From Planctomycetaceae bacterium (GTDB lineage: Bacteria > Planctomycetota > Planctomycetia > Pirellulales > Pirellulaceae), in NCBI GenBank assembly GCA_002723275.1, contig PBNZ01000037.1:59446-123445 (forward strand): 64,000 bases of DNA, in the 5' to 3' direction. This document shows positions 49,503 through 59,345 of the stretch, piece after piece. Every line of letters starts with the position of its first letter. Within the stretch, counting starts at the first letter, position 1. The position numbers and the translations under genes are program-made. The notes beneath the pieces are model-generated. The model did no database searches. It had not been told where the DNA came from and was given only the letters and a program-made list of their open reading frames with translations.

Positions 49503-52046
49503 TCATTCCATGTAAAGGAATTGGTTGGAGCTGAGTAGCGTTTGACAGTAGTTCGTTAACGCTTGCTGCTCGGGGTTCTCGTTCTCGCGTTCGACCAAGA
49601 GTTGTTTCTGATCGTGAAGGAACTTTTCCGCGAGTTGTATTTCTTCTGAGGAAGGTGGATGGCCGTAGGCGAGTCGCCATCCGAGACGAAGTTGCTCTGA
49701 AACGTCCGAGCCTGCCAGCGTTTCGAGTCGTTTAGCGAATGCGGCAGATGACTTCAAAACAAAATCGCTATTCATCATCATCAGCGCCTGGGTCGGCACG
49801 TTTGAGATTTCTCGTTTGCCGCAGTTCACGTCCATGACTGGCGCGTCAAATGACTTCAAAAAGGCCACCGGCTGACTGCGGCGTACCTCCAAGTAAACGC
49901 TACGCCGTTGACGATCGCCGCTGGTGATCACCTGGCCGGTATCGTCCTGTGAGACGGCGATTGCCGGGCCGTACATCTTGTCGTCGAGACGGTCACTGAC
50001 AAACAAGATCGCGTCGCGAATCGTTTCTGCCTCGAGTCGCCGGATCGGAAAGTGTCCGTACAACTGATTTGAGCCGTCCACTTGCTGAGACAATTCTGTG
50101 GCCAGCGACTGCTGCCTGTAAACGGTCGAACGCATGATCAAGCGATGCAAATGCTTGAGGCTCCAGCCCTTCGCCATGAATTCGTCGGCTAGCCAATCCA
50201 ATAACTCTGGATGCGTCGGTAATGTGCCGAGCTGACCGAACTCATCCGGAGTCGAAACAAATGTTTGTCCGAAATGATGTAACCAGAAACGATTGACGAG
50301 CACCCGAGCGACCAGAGGATGCCGGCCACTGGTTAACCATCGAGCATAGGCCAATCTGCGTCCTGAGGTTGGCCGCTGCGAGTCATTGAAAGCGATTTCA
50401 AACGGCGCATCATCAGGGGCCGCGATGGTGAGTCCACCCGGAGCGATCGCTTGTTTCGGTTGTCGATAGTCACCACGATAAAATAGTTGAGTTTCCGGCG
50501 GCGCATCCGCGGTGGGTTCGGTCAGAACTCGAATGAATTCCTCCGCCGGTTTTTGGCTGCGAATGTCTGCGATTTCCTTGTCGAACGCTTTTAATTTGTC
50601 GGCGTTTCCCTGGTTGTATTGATACAACACGCCCGGATGTAGCTTGCCGATGCTAGGATGCTCTTCTAGCAAGGCCTTTTGTTCGTCGTTTCGTGGGTCG
50701 GCTCGGTAAGCAGCCTCCAGTTGAGCTCGCAGGGATTCTTTAAATCGGCTCAACTCTTTCTGCAACGCCGCCTCCATAAACTCGGCTTGCTTTTCATTTC
50801 TGGCGGCGAGCTTTGGCGCGATTTGTTCTTCAATTGCTTGGACTTTGGAACGCTCGGCGTCGGTCATCATCGAAAGACGGCGGCCAGGTGGCGTTTGCCA
50901 CTTGCGATAGTTGAGCGCCGGCTCGAAGACTGCTCGTAAACGATAGTAGTCCGCCTGGGAGATTGGATCGTAGCGGTGGTCGTGACATTGGGCACAACCG
51001 ACGGAAAGCCCCAACAGTGAAGAGCTGACGATCTTCAACGTGTCCGTCATTACCTGGTTGCGATGTAGGTCATCGTTATTCGAAGTTGTTGGATCCGCTG
51101 CCATTCGCAGGTAGCCGGTTGCGGTTAACTGGTCGGTTTCTTGGTTGGAAAGGTTTTTGTACGGAGCCTCGACAAGCTCGTCACCAGCTAGTTGCCACGT
51201 GATGAATTGATCGAAGGGCATGTCCTGATTGAGCGAACGAATCACCCAGTCGCGATACCGAAAAGACCAGGGTCGTTGTTCGTCTCGGTTACTGGCTCCC
51301 TCGGAATCTGCGTAACCGGCGACGTCCAGCCAATGCCGACCCCATCGTTCTCCATAACGAGGTGATTCGAGCAGTTCATCGATGAGCGATTCCCAGGCTT
51401 GCTCGCTTTCATCGGCGAGAAACGCTTGAATCTGCTCGGGTGTGGGTGGCAGACCAATCAGATCGAGATAGGCGCGGCGAATCAATGTCGTCCTGTCCGC
51501 GTCTTCAGCAAATGACAAACCTTTGGGTTCCAACTCGGCCAGCAAAAATGCGTCAACGGGAGTTCGCACGCGCTGAACGGCTTTGACCTCGGGAACCGTC
51601 GTCCGCATGATCGGTTGATAGGCCCAATAGGCTCGTTCTTCAGGGGTGATGCCGAGCCCAGGTCCGAGACTTGCCGGTTCGGGGCGTGCCGTTGCCGCGC
51701 CCGATTCAATCCAACGTTCGATCGTCGCGATTTGATCTGCTGGAACCGGATGGTCTCCCGGCGGCATCTCTCCGTCTTTAATTCGTTGCAGCAACAGACT
51801 GTCTTCCGCCGAACCTCGTTCTAATGCGGTTCCGCTGTCCCCGCCTGCAACCATGAAACGCACGAGTCGCAGATCGAGACTTCCTTCAACCACCTCTGAA
51901 GCCCCATGACAATCGAAGCAGTGGGCGCGAAAAATGGGACGAATGTCGCGTTCGAATGTCAATTCATCTGCGATGCTCAAACTTGAACAAGCGGCGACGA
52001 AAATTAGAACGGCGAATACGGTTCGAGGTTGATCTTTCACGGTCAT
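49503..52046 (-). CDS. PSCyt1/DUF1549/DUF1553 protein
   Basis: About 847 residues. Signal peptide 1-26, a cytochrome-type 'CFDCHG' at residue 42-47 (PSCyt1), DUF1549 (about 130-330, 'GERWGRHWLDVAGYAD', 'QLAGDEL', 'GCAQCHDHRYDP') and DUF1553 (about 550-800, 'RVLVNRFWLHHFG', 'WSLKHLHRLIMRS'). Expected periplasmic, possibly heme-binding. ATG 52046 begins the signal peptide; the frame is open to TTG 52121, and the only strong Shine-Dalgarno (AAGGAGGT) lies inside that extension, so the start is uncertain. Upstream partner of the DUF1501 gene. Confidence 0.92.
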   Translation of the reverse strand: MTVKDQPRTVFAVLIFVAACSSLSIADELTFERDIRPIFRAHCFDCHGASEVVEGSLDLRLVRFMVAGGDSGTALERGSAEDSLLLQRIKDGEMPPGDHPVPADQIATIERWIESGAATARPEPASLGPGLGITPEERAYWAYQPIMRTTVPEVKAVQRVRTPVDAFLLAELEPKGLSFAEDADRTTLIRRAYLDLIGLPPTPEQIQAFLADESEQAWESLIDELLESPRYGERWGRHWLDVAGYADSEGASNRDEQRPWSFRYRDWVIRSLNQDMPFDQFITWQLAGDELVEAPYKNLSNQETDQLTATGYLRMAADPTTSNNDDLHRNQVMTDTLKIVSSSLLGLSVGCAQCHDHRYDPISQADYYRLRAVFEPALNYRKWQTPPGRRLSMMTDAERSKVQAIEEQIAPKLAARNEKQAEFMEAALQKELSRFKESLRAQLEAAYRADPRNDEQKALLEEHPSIGKLHPGVLYQYNQGNADKLKAFDKEIADIRSQKPAEEFIRVLTEPTADAPPETQLFYRGDYRQPKQAIAPGGLTIAAPDDAPFEIAFNDSQRPTSGRRLAYARWLTSGRHPLVARVLVNRFWLHHFGQTFVSTPDEFGQLGTLPTHPELLDWLADEFMAKGWSLKHLHRLIMRSTVYRQQSLATELSQQVDGSNQLYGHFPIRRLEAETIRDAILFVSDRLDDKMYGPAIAVSQDDTGQVITSGDRQRRSVYLEVRRSQPVAFLKSFDAPVMDVNCGKREISNVPTQALMMMNSDFVLKSSAAFAKRLETLAGSDVSEQLRLGWRLAYGHPPSSEEIQLAEKFLHDQKQLLVERENENPEQQALTNYCQTLLSSNQFLYME

Positions 52047-52375
52047 AAGTCGGAGGAATGCGAGTCGATGTGAACGAAGGGGTACCTCCTTACTCGTTCC
52101 AACCTGGGTTGGTCTCCGCAATATAACCGATTTCAGCTCGGATTCGAAATGTTCCTCTCCCCTTGAAACGCTTGTGTTTCCGGCGTTTTTTCGGGAATGC
52201 TGAAAAATGCAGGCCGTTTACAGAGGTCGCTCCGATGTGGCGGCAAATCAAGATTAACCCAGGGCTGTCGAAGAATGCCGACCGAAGCTTGCGGGAGATA
52301 TTTACCGTCGCGATCGACCCTGAGAGACAACAATCCCGTTAAGAGCTGTGCAGCCGGTATTCGGCTGCAGGGATG
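52047..52375. other. intergenic, no gene seen
   Basis: Region upstream of the DUF1549 gene. Only the possible N-terminal extension of that gene and no independent frame are recognisable. Confidence 0.5.
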
Positions 52376-52816
52376 CTAGGAAGCTGCCGTTTCCAATGTT
52401 GTCTGCGGTTGTAATCGAAGCTGGCGTGTGTTGCGCAGTTCTTCCAGGTTTTCAATTGTCTCTTGATTCCCAGAGGGCCAGATAATGTCGATCGCTTCGA
52501 TCTGCTCAGGACGGCTAATGCGAAGAGTTGTGTCCGACTGTGATAAGTATCCGCTGCCGGCTGAAACCTCGTGCAATTCCTGCTGGCCACCCGCATAGCG
52601 AACGAGCACGCGAGTTCCGATCGGCAAGCCGTGACCCGTAGCAGCGGAAACTGTCAGTGAATCGTGCGCCTGCGTTTGTCGGAAACCATAGCAAGGTCCG
52701 TCATTCGAGGCGACAAACAGTTCCGCCTTACCGTCGTTGTCGAGATCGACCAGAGTGGTCGCCGTTGCATCACCAGGGATGAAACGTTTGCCGCTCTTGA
52801 GAATGGGGATTGGTTT
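52376..52816 (-). pseudogene. C-terminal fragment of an FG-GAP/ASPIC-UnbV protein
   Basis: 146 codons with no plausible start. They read 'TTLVDLDNDGKAELFVASND' (one VCBS repeat), 'GLPIGTRVLVRYAGG', 'GYLSQSDTTLRISR' and 'IDIIWPSGN', the ASPIC/UnbV domain. The frame follows directly on the TAG of the TAXI gene. It is probably the remains of a third CRTAC1-like gene whose N-terminal part has been deleted. Confidence 0.75.
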
Positions 52817-54427
52817 CTAACCGGCGTTTTCGCTTTCGGAGTCGTTGTTGTCGGTTACTGCGGATTCCAAATCACTGAATCTTGCGTCAATACGTTGCAG
52901 CAGGATCTTTGAATTGATCTTCTCGCTGACGTAATGGCTGATATCAAGAAAACAAAAATAGGCTGGGTCTTCATTCAATTCGTGAGCGGAGAATTCACCG
53001 AGCGCCTGTTGTCTCAGGCCCGTAACTTCATGCAGCAATTCTTGGAGTCGCTTGGTATCGTCAATACCGGGTGTTGAATCAAGATGAGCTTGTTTCAATT
53101 CGATCGCCAAAAGGTTGTTCAGGTACTCGTCAAGGCGGTGGTCCTTATTACGATCACTCCGTCGTTTGAGCCATCGGATGGCGACGAAACCTGCGATCAC
53201 GGCTGAAGCAATCAGTGAGTACAAGGCTTCCCAGTCCTGGAATGTATCGGCATCGAAGGATTGTGGATCATAAAAACCGAGGGATCCTGGGTGGATATCG
53301 AATTCAGCTTTTCGTTGTGCATAGCGACGCCGTTCGACGGGAGGAAGGGAAAACAATTCCTTGAGGCCATAATTGCGGCAGAAATCATCTCCCAGTACCC
53401 AGTTTGTAACCTTCGCGACGGTGTGATCTCGTACCTTGGCATTGACCAACAGGGTGGCCTCCAAGCTGACACTCTCAAGCATCTGCTGCGGTAAGAATTC
53501 GCGAGAATTAAGAACATACATGCCAGCGGGGATTTGAGCCGGCGAAAGCAGTACCTCTTGAGCGCACAACGAATCGACTCGTGGGACGCCAATCAGCGTG
53601 CAGTTACCAAGGTTCAGTAATTTGTGGATGTGGTTTTCGGTTTTCCCGATCCCTTCCGTGATGATGGCGGCGTCAAATCTTCGAGGTCCCGCATTACCTG
53701 ACCAGTCATCGATTACGGCAAGAGGACCCTCCCTTACCAAATTATCTGAATCCGGGATCGCCAGGTGATCTAGTAAAATTAGGCTCATCGCCAGGTGCCC
53801 TGATTGAGGATCGCCGACCGCGACTCTTTTCCCCAGCAGATCGTCGGCTGAGGTAATTGCAGCGTCATTGTGGACCAGAATGTGCGCGATCTCTGGAAAT
53901 AGATTCGCGACGAATCGAACATTGTCGACTTTGTTGACAAGGTTCGAATTGCCAGTCTCGATCGGCAACACTTCTCCGTGATGGTCATTCGTGGAGTTTC
54001 GTAAGAGCCTATCGGTACCGGACTGGTAGATGGCAAATCCAACTTCACCCGCTTGAAGTTGAGTTAGGTTTTCCAGGGATCCATGACTGAGTACCGGGGT
54101 GGCCTGCTCAACTAATTCGTACGTTTCTAAAGTTCTGGCAAGTCCGTCGGCGATGCTGGCGTAAACGCCAGCCGGTTCACCACCGGCAACCTTCAGATTC
54201 ACCTTTTCAGGTGCCTTCATCGCTTCTGAGATGAAAAACAGCAGAATGGGCAAGAGGACTACAATGACACTCACCGTTGCACGAAACCATGGAAGCCTCC
54301 AGAAATGGGGCTTGGCAGGTGGTTGGTATTTTGGGTGATTGGTGATCCCCAATGTCTCCCAGATTTCCACTGTTTCAGCGAAGTTGGGGTCTCTGTCTTC
54401 AGAGTGACTATTCGTTGGATCGACCAT
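52817..54427 (-). CDS. TAXI-type TRAP solute-binding protein with two membrane anchors
   Basis: 536 residues. A membrane helix near 49-70, a TAXI-family binding domain ('VAGGEPAGVYASIADGLART' near 77, 'GEVGFAIYQSGTDRLL', 'DLLGKRVAVGDPQSGHL'), a second helix near 405-425, and a soluble helical C-terminal region of about 110 residues. TAXI proteins normally are free periplasmic receptors of TRAP transporters; here the domain is tethered and no TRAP permease is adjacent, so a sensing role is possible. ATG 54427 has AAGG about 9 nt upstream; the longer frame to 54559 looks non-coding. Confidence 0.75.
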   Translation of the reverse strand: MVDPTNSHSEDRDPNFAETVEIWETLGITNHPKYQPPAKPHFWRLPWFRATVSVIVVLLPILLFFISEAMKAPEKVNLKVAGGEPAGVYASIADGLARTLETYELVEQATPVLSHGSLENLTQLQAGEVGFAIYQSGTDRLLRNSTNDHHGEVLPIETGNSNLVNKVDNVRFVANLFPEIAHILVHNDAAITSADDLLGKRVAVGDPQSGHLAMSLILLDHLAIPDSDNLVREGPLAVIDDWSGNAGPRRFDAAIITEGIGKTENHIHKLLNLGNCTLIGVPRVDSLCAQEVLLSPAQIPAGMYVLNSREFLPQQMLESVSLEATLLVNAKVRDHTVAKVTNWVLGDDFCRNYGLKELFSLPPVERRRYAQRKAEFDIHPGSLGFYDPQSFDADTFQDWEALYSLIASAVIAGFVAIRWLKRRSDRNKDHRLDEYLNNLLAIELKQAHLDSTPGIDDTKRLQELLHEVTGLRQQALGEFSAHELNEDPAYFCFLDISHYVSEKINSKILLQRIDARFSDLESAVTDNNDSESENAG

Positions 54428-54680
54428 TGGGGCAGCCTTTTCGTTCGATATACCAATACGCGACCGAGTTCGTGTCATTCCAGTCGTGGTCAAAAATGAT
54501 CTGCGGACCGATTTTACCGCGCCAGAACGTGAAGCGGCACATTGATCTTCCGCAAGCAAACTGAATTACGTTGACAGGGACCGAGCCCGCTTCGGTTCGG
54601 GGCACGTCACCTATCGAATTCGAGGGCACTTTGCTACGCTTTTTTCAGCCGTCCATGTTCGTATCGCAATAGGGTGATTG

Positions 54681-56543
54681 GTGTCTGCTTATTCTGAAGA
54701 TCGTCGAGATTTTTACCAGGAGCGGATCACATCTTGCGATGCTGAGATCGCTCATTGGGGGCTTATCAGTACTCGGTTGTCACGTTTTCGAGGGTTGACG
54801 TTTTTTGCAGCGGCACTCTTCGGCGCGTGGGGGAGTTTCGGCGATACCGCACCGATGCTGATGTACGCTCTGGCCGCGACGAGTTTTTTTGGCTTCATTG
54901 CTCTGATTGTTTATCACGAGTCAGTCGATGTTCGTGATCGCATTGCGCGAGAAAGAAGGGCATTGAATCGCGATCAATTGAATCGTCTTGGTCGAGAATG
55001 GAACAAAATACCAGAGCAGCCTATTGAGATTCCGACCGAACAGGTCGCTCTGGCGAAAGATCTGGATCTATTTGGACATGCTTCTCTCTTTAAATTGATC
55101 TGCAATGCTCATACGCCTATCGGTAGACGTATGCTGCGCGACTGGCTCTTGGTGCCTGCCGATGGGGATGAGATTCGAGCCCGTCAGGAAGCTGTGCAAC
55201 AGTTAACGCCTCTGGTCAATCTTCGCGAAGAATTATCCATGCGAGGTCGGCTCATCGCCAAGAGCGGCGCGGGACCTGATGCCTTCATGGAGTGGGTGGA
55301 AGGGAAGGGTTGGCTAGAAGGGCGAGTGTTCGTTCTCGTCAGCGCTCGAATACTTGCTTTGGCGAATTTGATCAGTCTTCTGCTGTTGATCTTCGGAATC
55401 GTTCCACCTTTTGTTGCGGGAGTCTCGCTCGCGGCTTTCGTAATCCTCAGCATGATCTTTAACGTCGTCTTCACCGGCCACGTCCACGAAATCTTTAACT
55501 CGGTCGACTCAAAGCAAAATGATATTCAGATCTATCGCCAGTTAATCGATGATGTGAGTCGACTTCCAATCGAAGGTCTCAAAGCAGAGAGCCTTAAGGC
55601 GAAACTTGGTTCACTACCCGATCAACCGCAGAAGACTTTGCATGCGTTAACGCGAATCATGCGATTTGCCAATCTGCGTCATTCCTCTCTGTTTGGTGTT
55701 TTTCATATACTGTTGCAGATTCTTTTCCTGATCGACTATCAGGTGTTGATCGCGCTGGAACGTTGGCAACGTCGGCATCGTGATGAAGTGCGACCGTGGT
55801 TCGAGGCGATCGGTGAGCTTGAATGTCTCGCATCGCTCGCGACACTTTCTTTTGACGAACCTCGGTGGTGTCAGCCGAAGCCGGTTCAAGACGGTAAGTT
55901 GACGGCTCAAGAACTCGGACATCCTCTGCTCGGGGACTCTTGTGTTCGAAATAGTGTTGAGATAGGACCGGCCGGAACGTTTCTGCTTGTTACCGGTTCG
56001 AACATGTCGGGAAAGAGTACGTTGCTGCGCGCGACCGGCTTGAACGCGACCTTGGCGCAGGCCGGGGCCGTGGTCTGTGCGACCGAAATGAGCTGTTCTT
56101 CGTTTGTCGTTGCGACGAGCATGAGGATTCATGATTCGTTGGAAGATGGCGTTTCATTCTTCATGGCCGAACTCAAGAGACTGAAGCATATTGTTGATCA
56201 ATCGAACTCTCTTCAATCCGTATCGAATCGCACCCTGTTGTTCTTGCTGGATGAGATTCTCCAGGGAACGAACTCAGTAGAACGGCATATCGCGGTGACG
56301 CGCGTGCTCAATCGATTAGTCGAAAACGGTGCCACCGGCGCCGTGTCGACGCATGACCTGGAGCTTGCCGACAACCCCGAGCTTTCGCAGGTCTGTCAAA
56401 CTGTTCACTTTCGGGAGACGATTCATGGAACCGGCAAGGATCGCCGCATGACCTTTGATTACAAGATGCGCTCGGGGGTTGCGACGACGACGAATGCCTT
56501 GAAGTTGTTAGAGCTGATCGGATTGGGTGAACAATCCGAATAG
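54681..56543 (+). CDS. membrane-associated MutS-like ATPase
   Basis: 620 residues. Two hydrophobic pairs (about 38-80 and 220-265) flank a MutS domain-III-like clamp, and a third hydrophobic stretch is at about 340-360. The C-terminal ATPase has Walker A 'TGSNMSGKST' near 437, Walker B 'LLFLLDEILQGTNS' near 520 and 'STHDLELAD' near 555. There is no mismatch-recognition domain, so it is not a repair MutS. Family role unknown. GTG 54681 follows AGGGTGATT. Confidence 0.88.
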   Translation: MSAYSEDRRDFYQERITSCDAEIAHWGLISTRLSRFRGLTFFAAALFGAWGSFGDTAPMLMYALAATSFFGFIALIVYHESVDVRDRIARERRALNRDQLNRLGREWNKIPEQPIEIPTEQVALAKDLDLFGHASLFKLICNAHTPIGRRMLRDWLLVPADGDEIRARQEAVQQLTPLVNLREELSMRGRLIAKSGAGPDAFMEWVEGKGWLEGRVFVLVSARILALANLISLLLLIFGIVPPFVAGVSLAAFVILSMIFNVVFTGHVHEIFNSVDSKQNDIQIYRQLIDDVSRLPIEGLKAESLKAKLGSLPDQPQKTLHALTRIMRFANLRHSSLFGVFHILLQILFLIDYQVLIALERWQRRHRDEVRPWFEAIGELECLASLATLSFDEPRWCQPKPVQDGKLTAQELGHPLLGDSCVRNSVEIGPAGTFLLVTGSNMSGKSTLLRATGLNATLAQAGAVVCATEMSCSSFVVATSMRIHDSLEDGVSFFMAELKRLKHIVDQSNSLQSVSNRTLLFLLDEILQGTNSVERHIAVTRVLNRLVENGATGAVSTHDLELADNPELSQVCQTVHFRETIHGTGKDRRMTFDYKMRSGVATTTNALKLLELIGLGEQSE

Positions 56544-56779
56544 CTGCAGCCGTTCAAGTCTTTGCCTTCGCTTTCCTTTTGAGGCCTATTTCATGGGAAA
56601 ATTGCCGAGATTCATGGTCCGTTCGTGGTCAGAATCGCTGGCAATCTCTTGCCTTGGCGAGAAGCATTTGATCTTCGAGCAACTCTCTGGAATGATTTCG
56701 AATGCGCGGGCACAATAAGGGTTCGTCTTGCAATGATCATCGGTTCGTTTAGACACTTCGATTTCGTTTGGAGGTTTTC

Positions 56780-59122
56780 GTGTTCAGGATGTTTTTGTTT
56801 GTGTTTTGGTTTGCCTGGCTCTGCGCTCCCGGACATGTTGTAGCAGAGTTGGCCGACACAGAAGTTTCTGATGCGCAGATTCAGTCGGCCCTTGAACGTT
56901 CTGGTGATAACCGTGACCAGATCGAAAAGGCTCTCGCAGTATCAACGCCTGAACAGCTTCGAGCGACTCGGTTTCTGATCGCCTACATGCCTGAACGTGA
57001 TCTGACATCTCTGTCGTCCAAGTTTATCAATGGCAATGTACGTCTGGCTTATGAAGCTCGAGCTGCCACTGCTTGGGGTAAAATGATTCCCGAGTCTTTG
57101 TTTTTCAATGATGTCTTACCATACGTGTCGGTGAATGAGCGACGTGACGAATGGCGAGCTGAATTCTTTGAGCGATTTCTGCCACTTGTGAAGGATTGCA
57201 AAACGCCGACAGAAGCGGCGCAGATTTTGAACCGCGATATGTACAAGATTCTCGATGTGCAATATCACGCTCGCAAGCGGCCCAAGCCCGACCAAAGTCC
57301 GTATGAGTCGATCGAAGCCAAATATGCTTCTTGCACAGGGCTTTCCATTCTGTTGATCGACGCGTGTCGTGCCGTTTGTGTGCCAGCTCGTTTTGCTGGA
57401 ACACCGTTATGGGCCAAAAAAAGAGGCAACCACAGCTGGGTTGAGATATGGGATGAAAAATGGCACTTTACAGGCGCTTGCGAATACAACGCCAAGGGTC
57501 TCGACCAAACCTGGTTTCAACGTGACGCTTCGCATGCCATCAAAGAAAATCCCCTGCATGCGATTTATGCTTCTAGTTGGCGGACGACCGGTACCAGCTT
57601 TCCTATGATCTGGGAACGTGATGCCAAATATGTTGCAGCCGTGAATGTGACCGATCGCTATGCGGCGAAAGCGGCGGAGATTCCGACTGGAAAGATCATG
57701 CTGACGATTGAGATCTATGATGCTGGCGGGCAACGTGTCAGCAGGCAGGTCACGATTCGTCAAGCTGATGAGATCATCAAGGCTGCCAAAACGAAAGGGC
57801 AGGGCGATGATTCGAATAACAAGCTCGAACTGTTTTTGGATCCCGATACACAGTACATCCTGATCGTTGACGATCCCAACGGTTCTGAGCGACTGCGATC
57901 CTATCGCACTACCAAAGAACAACGTCAGACCTGGAAGGTATTCCTGAATGCTGAGCCCGCAAATGCCGCCGGTGCGGATCCAATCGCAAAGTTGGAGCAG
58001 GCGTTGGCAGAGGCTGATGTAAACTATGAAAAATTGTCGCAAGAAAACTTCAGTCAACAGCCGTTGACGAAAGACCAAGTCGAGCAGGCTGCCGCATTAC
58101 TCTGGCAATACCACCTGAAGACGTTGCGTGAAACGCGTGCGGACGAAATGAAACAGAAGTCGATTCGATTGGGTGACAAGAATCTCAAATTCGATTACAT
58201 CATCTATGGCGATAAACCGGCAACCGGTCGCAGTCTTTACATCTCGCTTCACGGTGGCGGGGGCGCGCCGGCTCGAGTCAATGATCAACAGTGGGAAAAC
58301 CAGAAGAAGCTCTATCAACCCAAGGAAGGGGTTTATCTCGCCCCGCGAGCGCCGACCGATACGTGGAATCTTTGGCATCAATCACATATCGATCCGCTTT
58401 TTGATCGGTTGATCGAAAACCTTGTTGCTTTTGAAGACGTCGATCCCAATCGAGTTTATGTGATGGGATACTCGGCGGGTGGTGATGGAGTGTATCAGAT
58501 CGGGCCTCGTATGGCCGATCGTTGGGCGGCTGCGGCAATGATGGCTGGACATCCCAATGATGCGTCACCACTGGGTTTGCGGAATATTGGTTTCGCACTC
58601 CACATGGGGGCTAATGACGGGGCATACAAACGAAATGAAGTAGCGCGTCAGTGGAAAGCCCGACTTGCCGAATTGCAGGCGGCTGATCCCGAAGGCTATC
58701 AACACCAGGCCGTCATTCATGAAGGAAAGGGGCATTGGATGGGGCTACAAGATGCCATCGCAGTGCCCTGGATGGCAGAATTTACTCGTAATCCCCATCC
58801 GCATCAGATCGTCTGGCAACAAGATGACGTCACTCAGCCAAGATTCTATTGGTTGGCTGTGGAGCCCGGCTCTGCCAAAAAAGGAGCTATCCTGCGAGCG
58901 CAGGTTGAAGGACAGGTGATCGATTTAAACTCCGACGATGTGTCGGATTTGCGGTTGTTGCTCCACGACGAATTAATCGATCTTGACCAACCGGTGGTAA
59001 TTCGGTTCAACGAAAAAGAGGTGTATTCGGGGCAGGTGAAACGCACGATCGCAGACCTGATGGACAGCCTGAGTCGGCCCGGAGCATGGGCAGCTGCAAG
59101 TGTGCGAGTTTCCAGCCCGTGA
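56780..59122 (+). CDS. exported transglutaminase-esterase fusion
   Basis: 780 residues. Signal peptide 1-23 ('GHVVAE'). The first half has a transglutaminase-like core with Cys in 'ASCTGLSILL' near 184 and His in 'GNHSWVEIWD' near 216. The second half is an alpha/beta hydrolase of the PHB-depolymerase/feruloyl-esterase type: 'SLHGGGGAP' near 495, nucleophile 'GYSAGG' near 562, His in 'EGKGHWMG' near 655. Likely periplasmic hydrolase of a peptide or polysaccharide ester. GTG 56780 is set by GGAGG 5 nt upstream. Confidence 0.85.
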   Translation: MFRMFLFVFWFAWLCAPGHVVAELADTEVSDAQIQSALERSGDNRDQIEKALAVSTPEQLRATRFLIAYMPERDLTSLSSKFINGNVRLAYEARAATAWGKMIPESLFFNDVLPYVSVNERRDEWRAEFFERFLPLVKDCKTPTEAAQILNRDMYKILDVQYHARKRPKPDQSPYESIEAKYASCTGLSILLIDACRAVCVPARFAGTPLWAKKRGNHSWVEIWDEKWHFTGACEYNAKGLDQTWFQRDASHAIKENPLHAIYASSWRTTGTSFPMIWERDAKYVAAVNVTDRYAAKAAEIPTGKIMLTIEIYDAGGQRVSRQVTIRQADEIIKAAKTKGQGDDSNNKLELFLDPDTQYILIVDDPNGSERLRSYRTTKEQRQTWKVFLNAEPANAAGADPIAKLEQALAEADVNYEKLSQENFSQQPLTKDQVEQAAALLWQYHLKTLRETRADEMKQKSIRLGDKNLKFDYIIYGDKPATGRSLYISLHGGGGAPARVNDQQWENQKKLYQPKEGVYLAPRAPTDTWNLWHQSHIDPLFDRLIENLVAFEDVDPNRVYVMGYSAGGDGVYQIGPRMADRWAAAAMMAGHPNDASPLGLRNIGFALHMGANDGAYKRNEVARQWKARLAELQAADPEGYQHQAVIHEGKGHWMGLQDAIAVPWMAEFTRNPHPHQIVWQQDDVTQPRFYWLAVEPGSAKKGAILRAQVEGQVIDLNSDDVSDLRLLLHDELIDLDQPVVIRFNEKEVYSGQVKRTIADLMDSLSRPGAWAAASVRVSSP

Positions 59123-59175
59123 AGTCAACGAGCATCGGTGACGGCCAACAAGATTCACGAGAGTCATTAGAATCG

Positions 59176-59205
59176 GAGCAGTCGTTCCGATCGATGCTCT
59201 TTTTT
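59176..59205 (+). terminator. likely Rho-independent terminator
   Basis: GAGCA then TCG pairs with CGA then TGCTC (one bulged G, loop TTCCGAT), followed by six T at 59200-59205. About 50 nt past the transglutaminase-esterase stop. Confidence 0.65.
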
Positions 59206-59345
59206 GACCTTTCGATCGGACAGCGATGATGTTGTTTATCCATACACTTATACTTTTTAATACCTGTAAGCGTCCGAAATGGCCATTGTAGTGTCGGTCT
59301 GATGACGCTGGTTTTGGTCTGTTCCTGTGAATAAATACTGATCGA

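Noticed and set aside
52376..52819. Readthrough of TAG joining the TAXI protein to the UnbV fragment
   Set aside because: The TAXI C-terminus looks complete and acidic, and the frame agreement may be chance (one in three).
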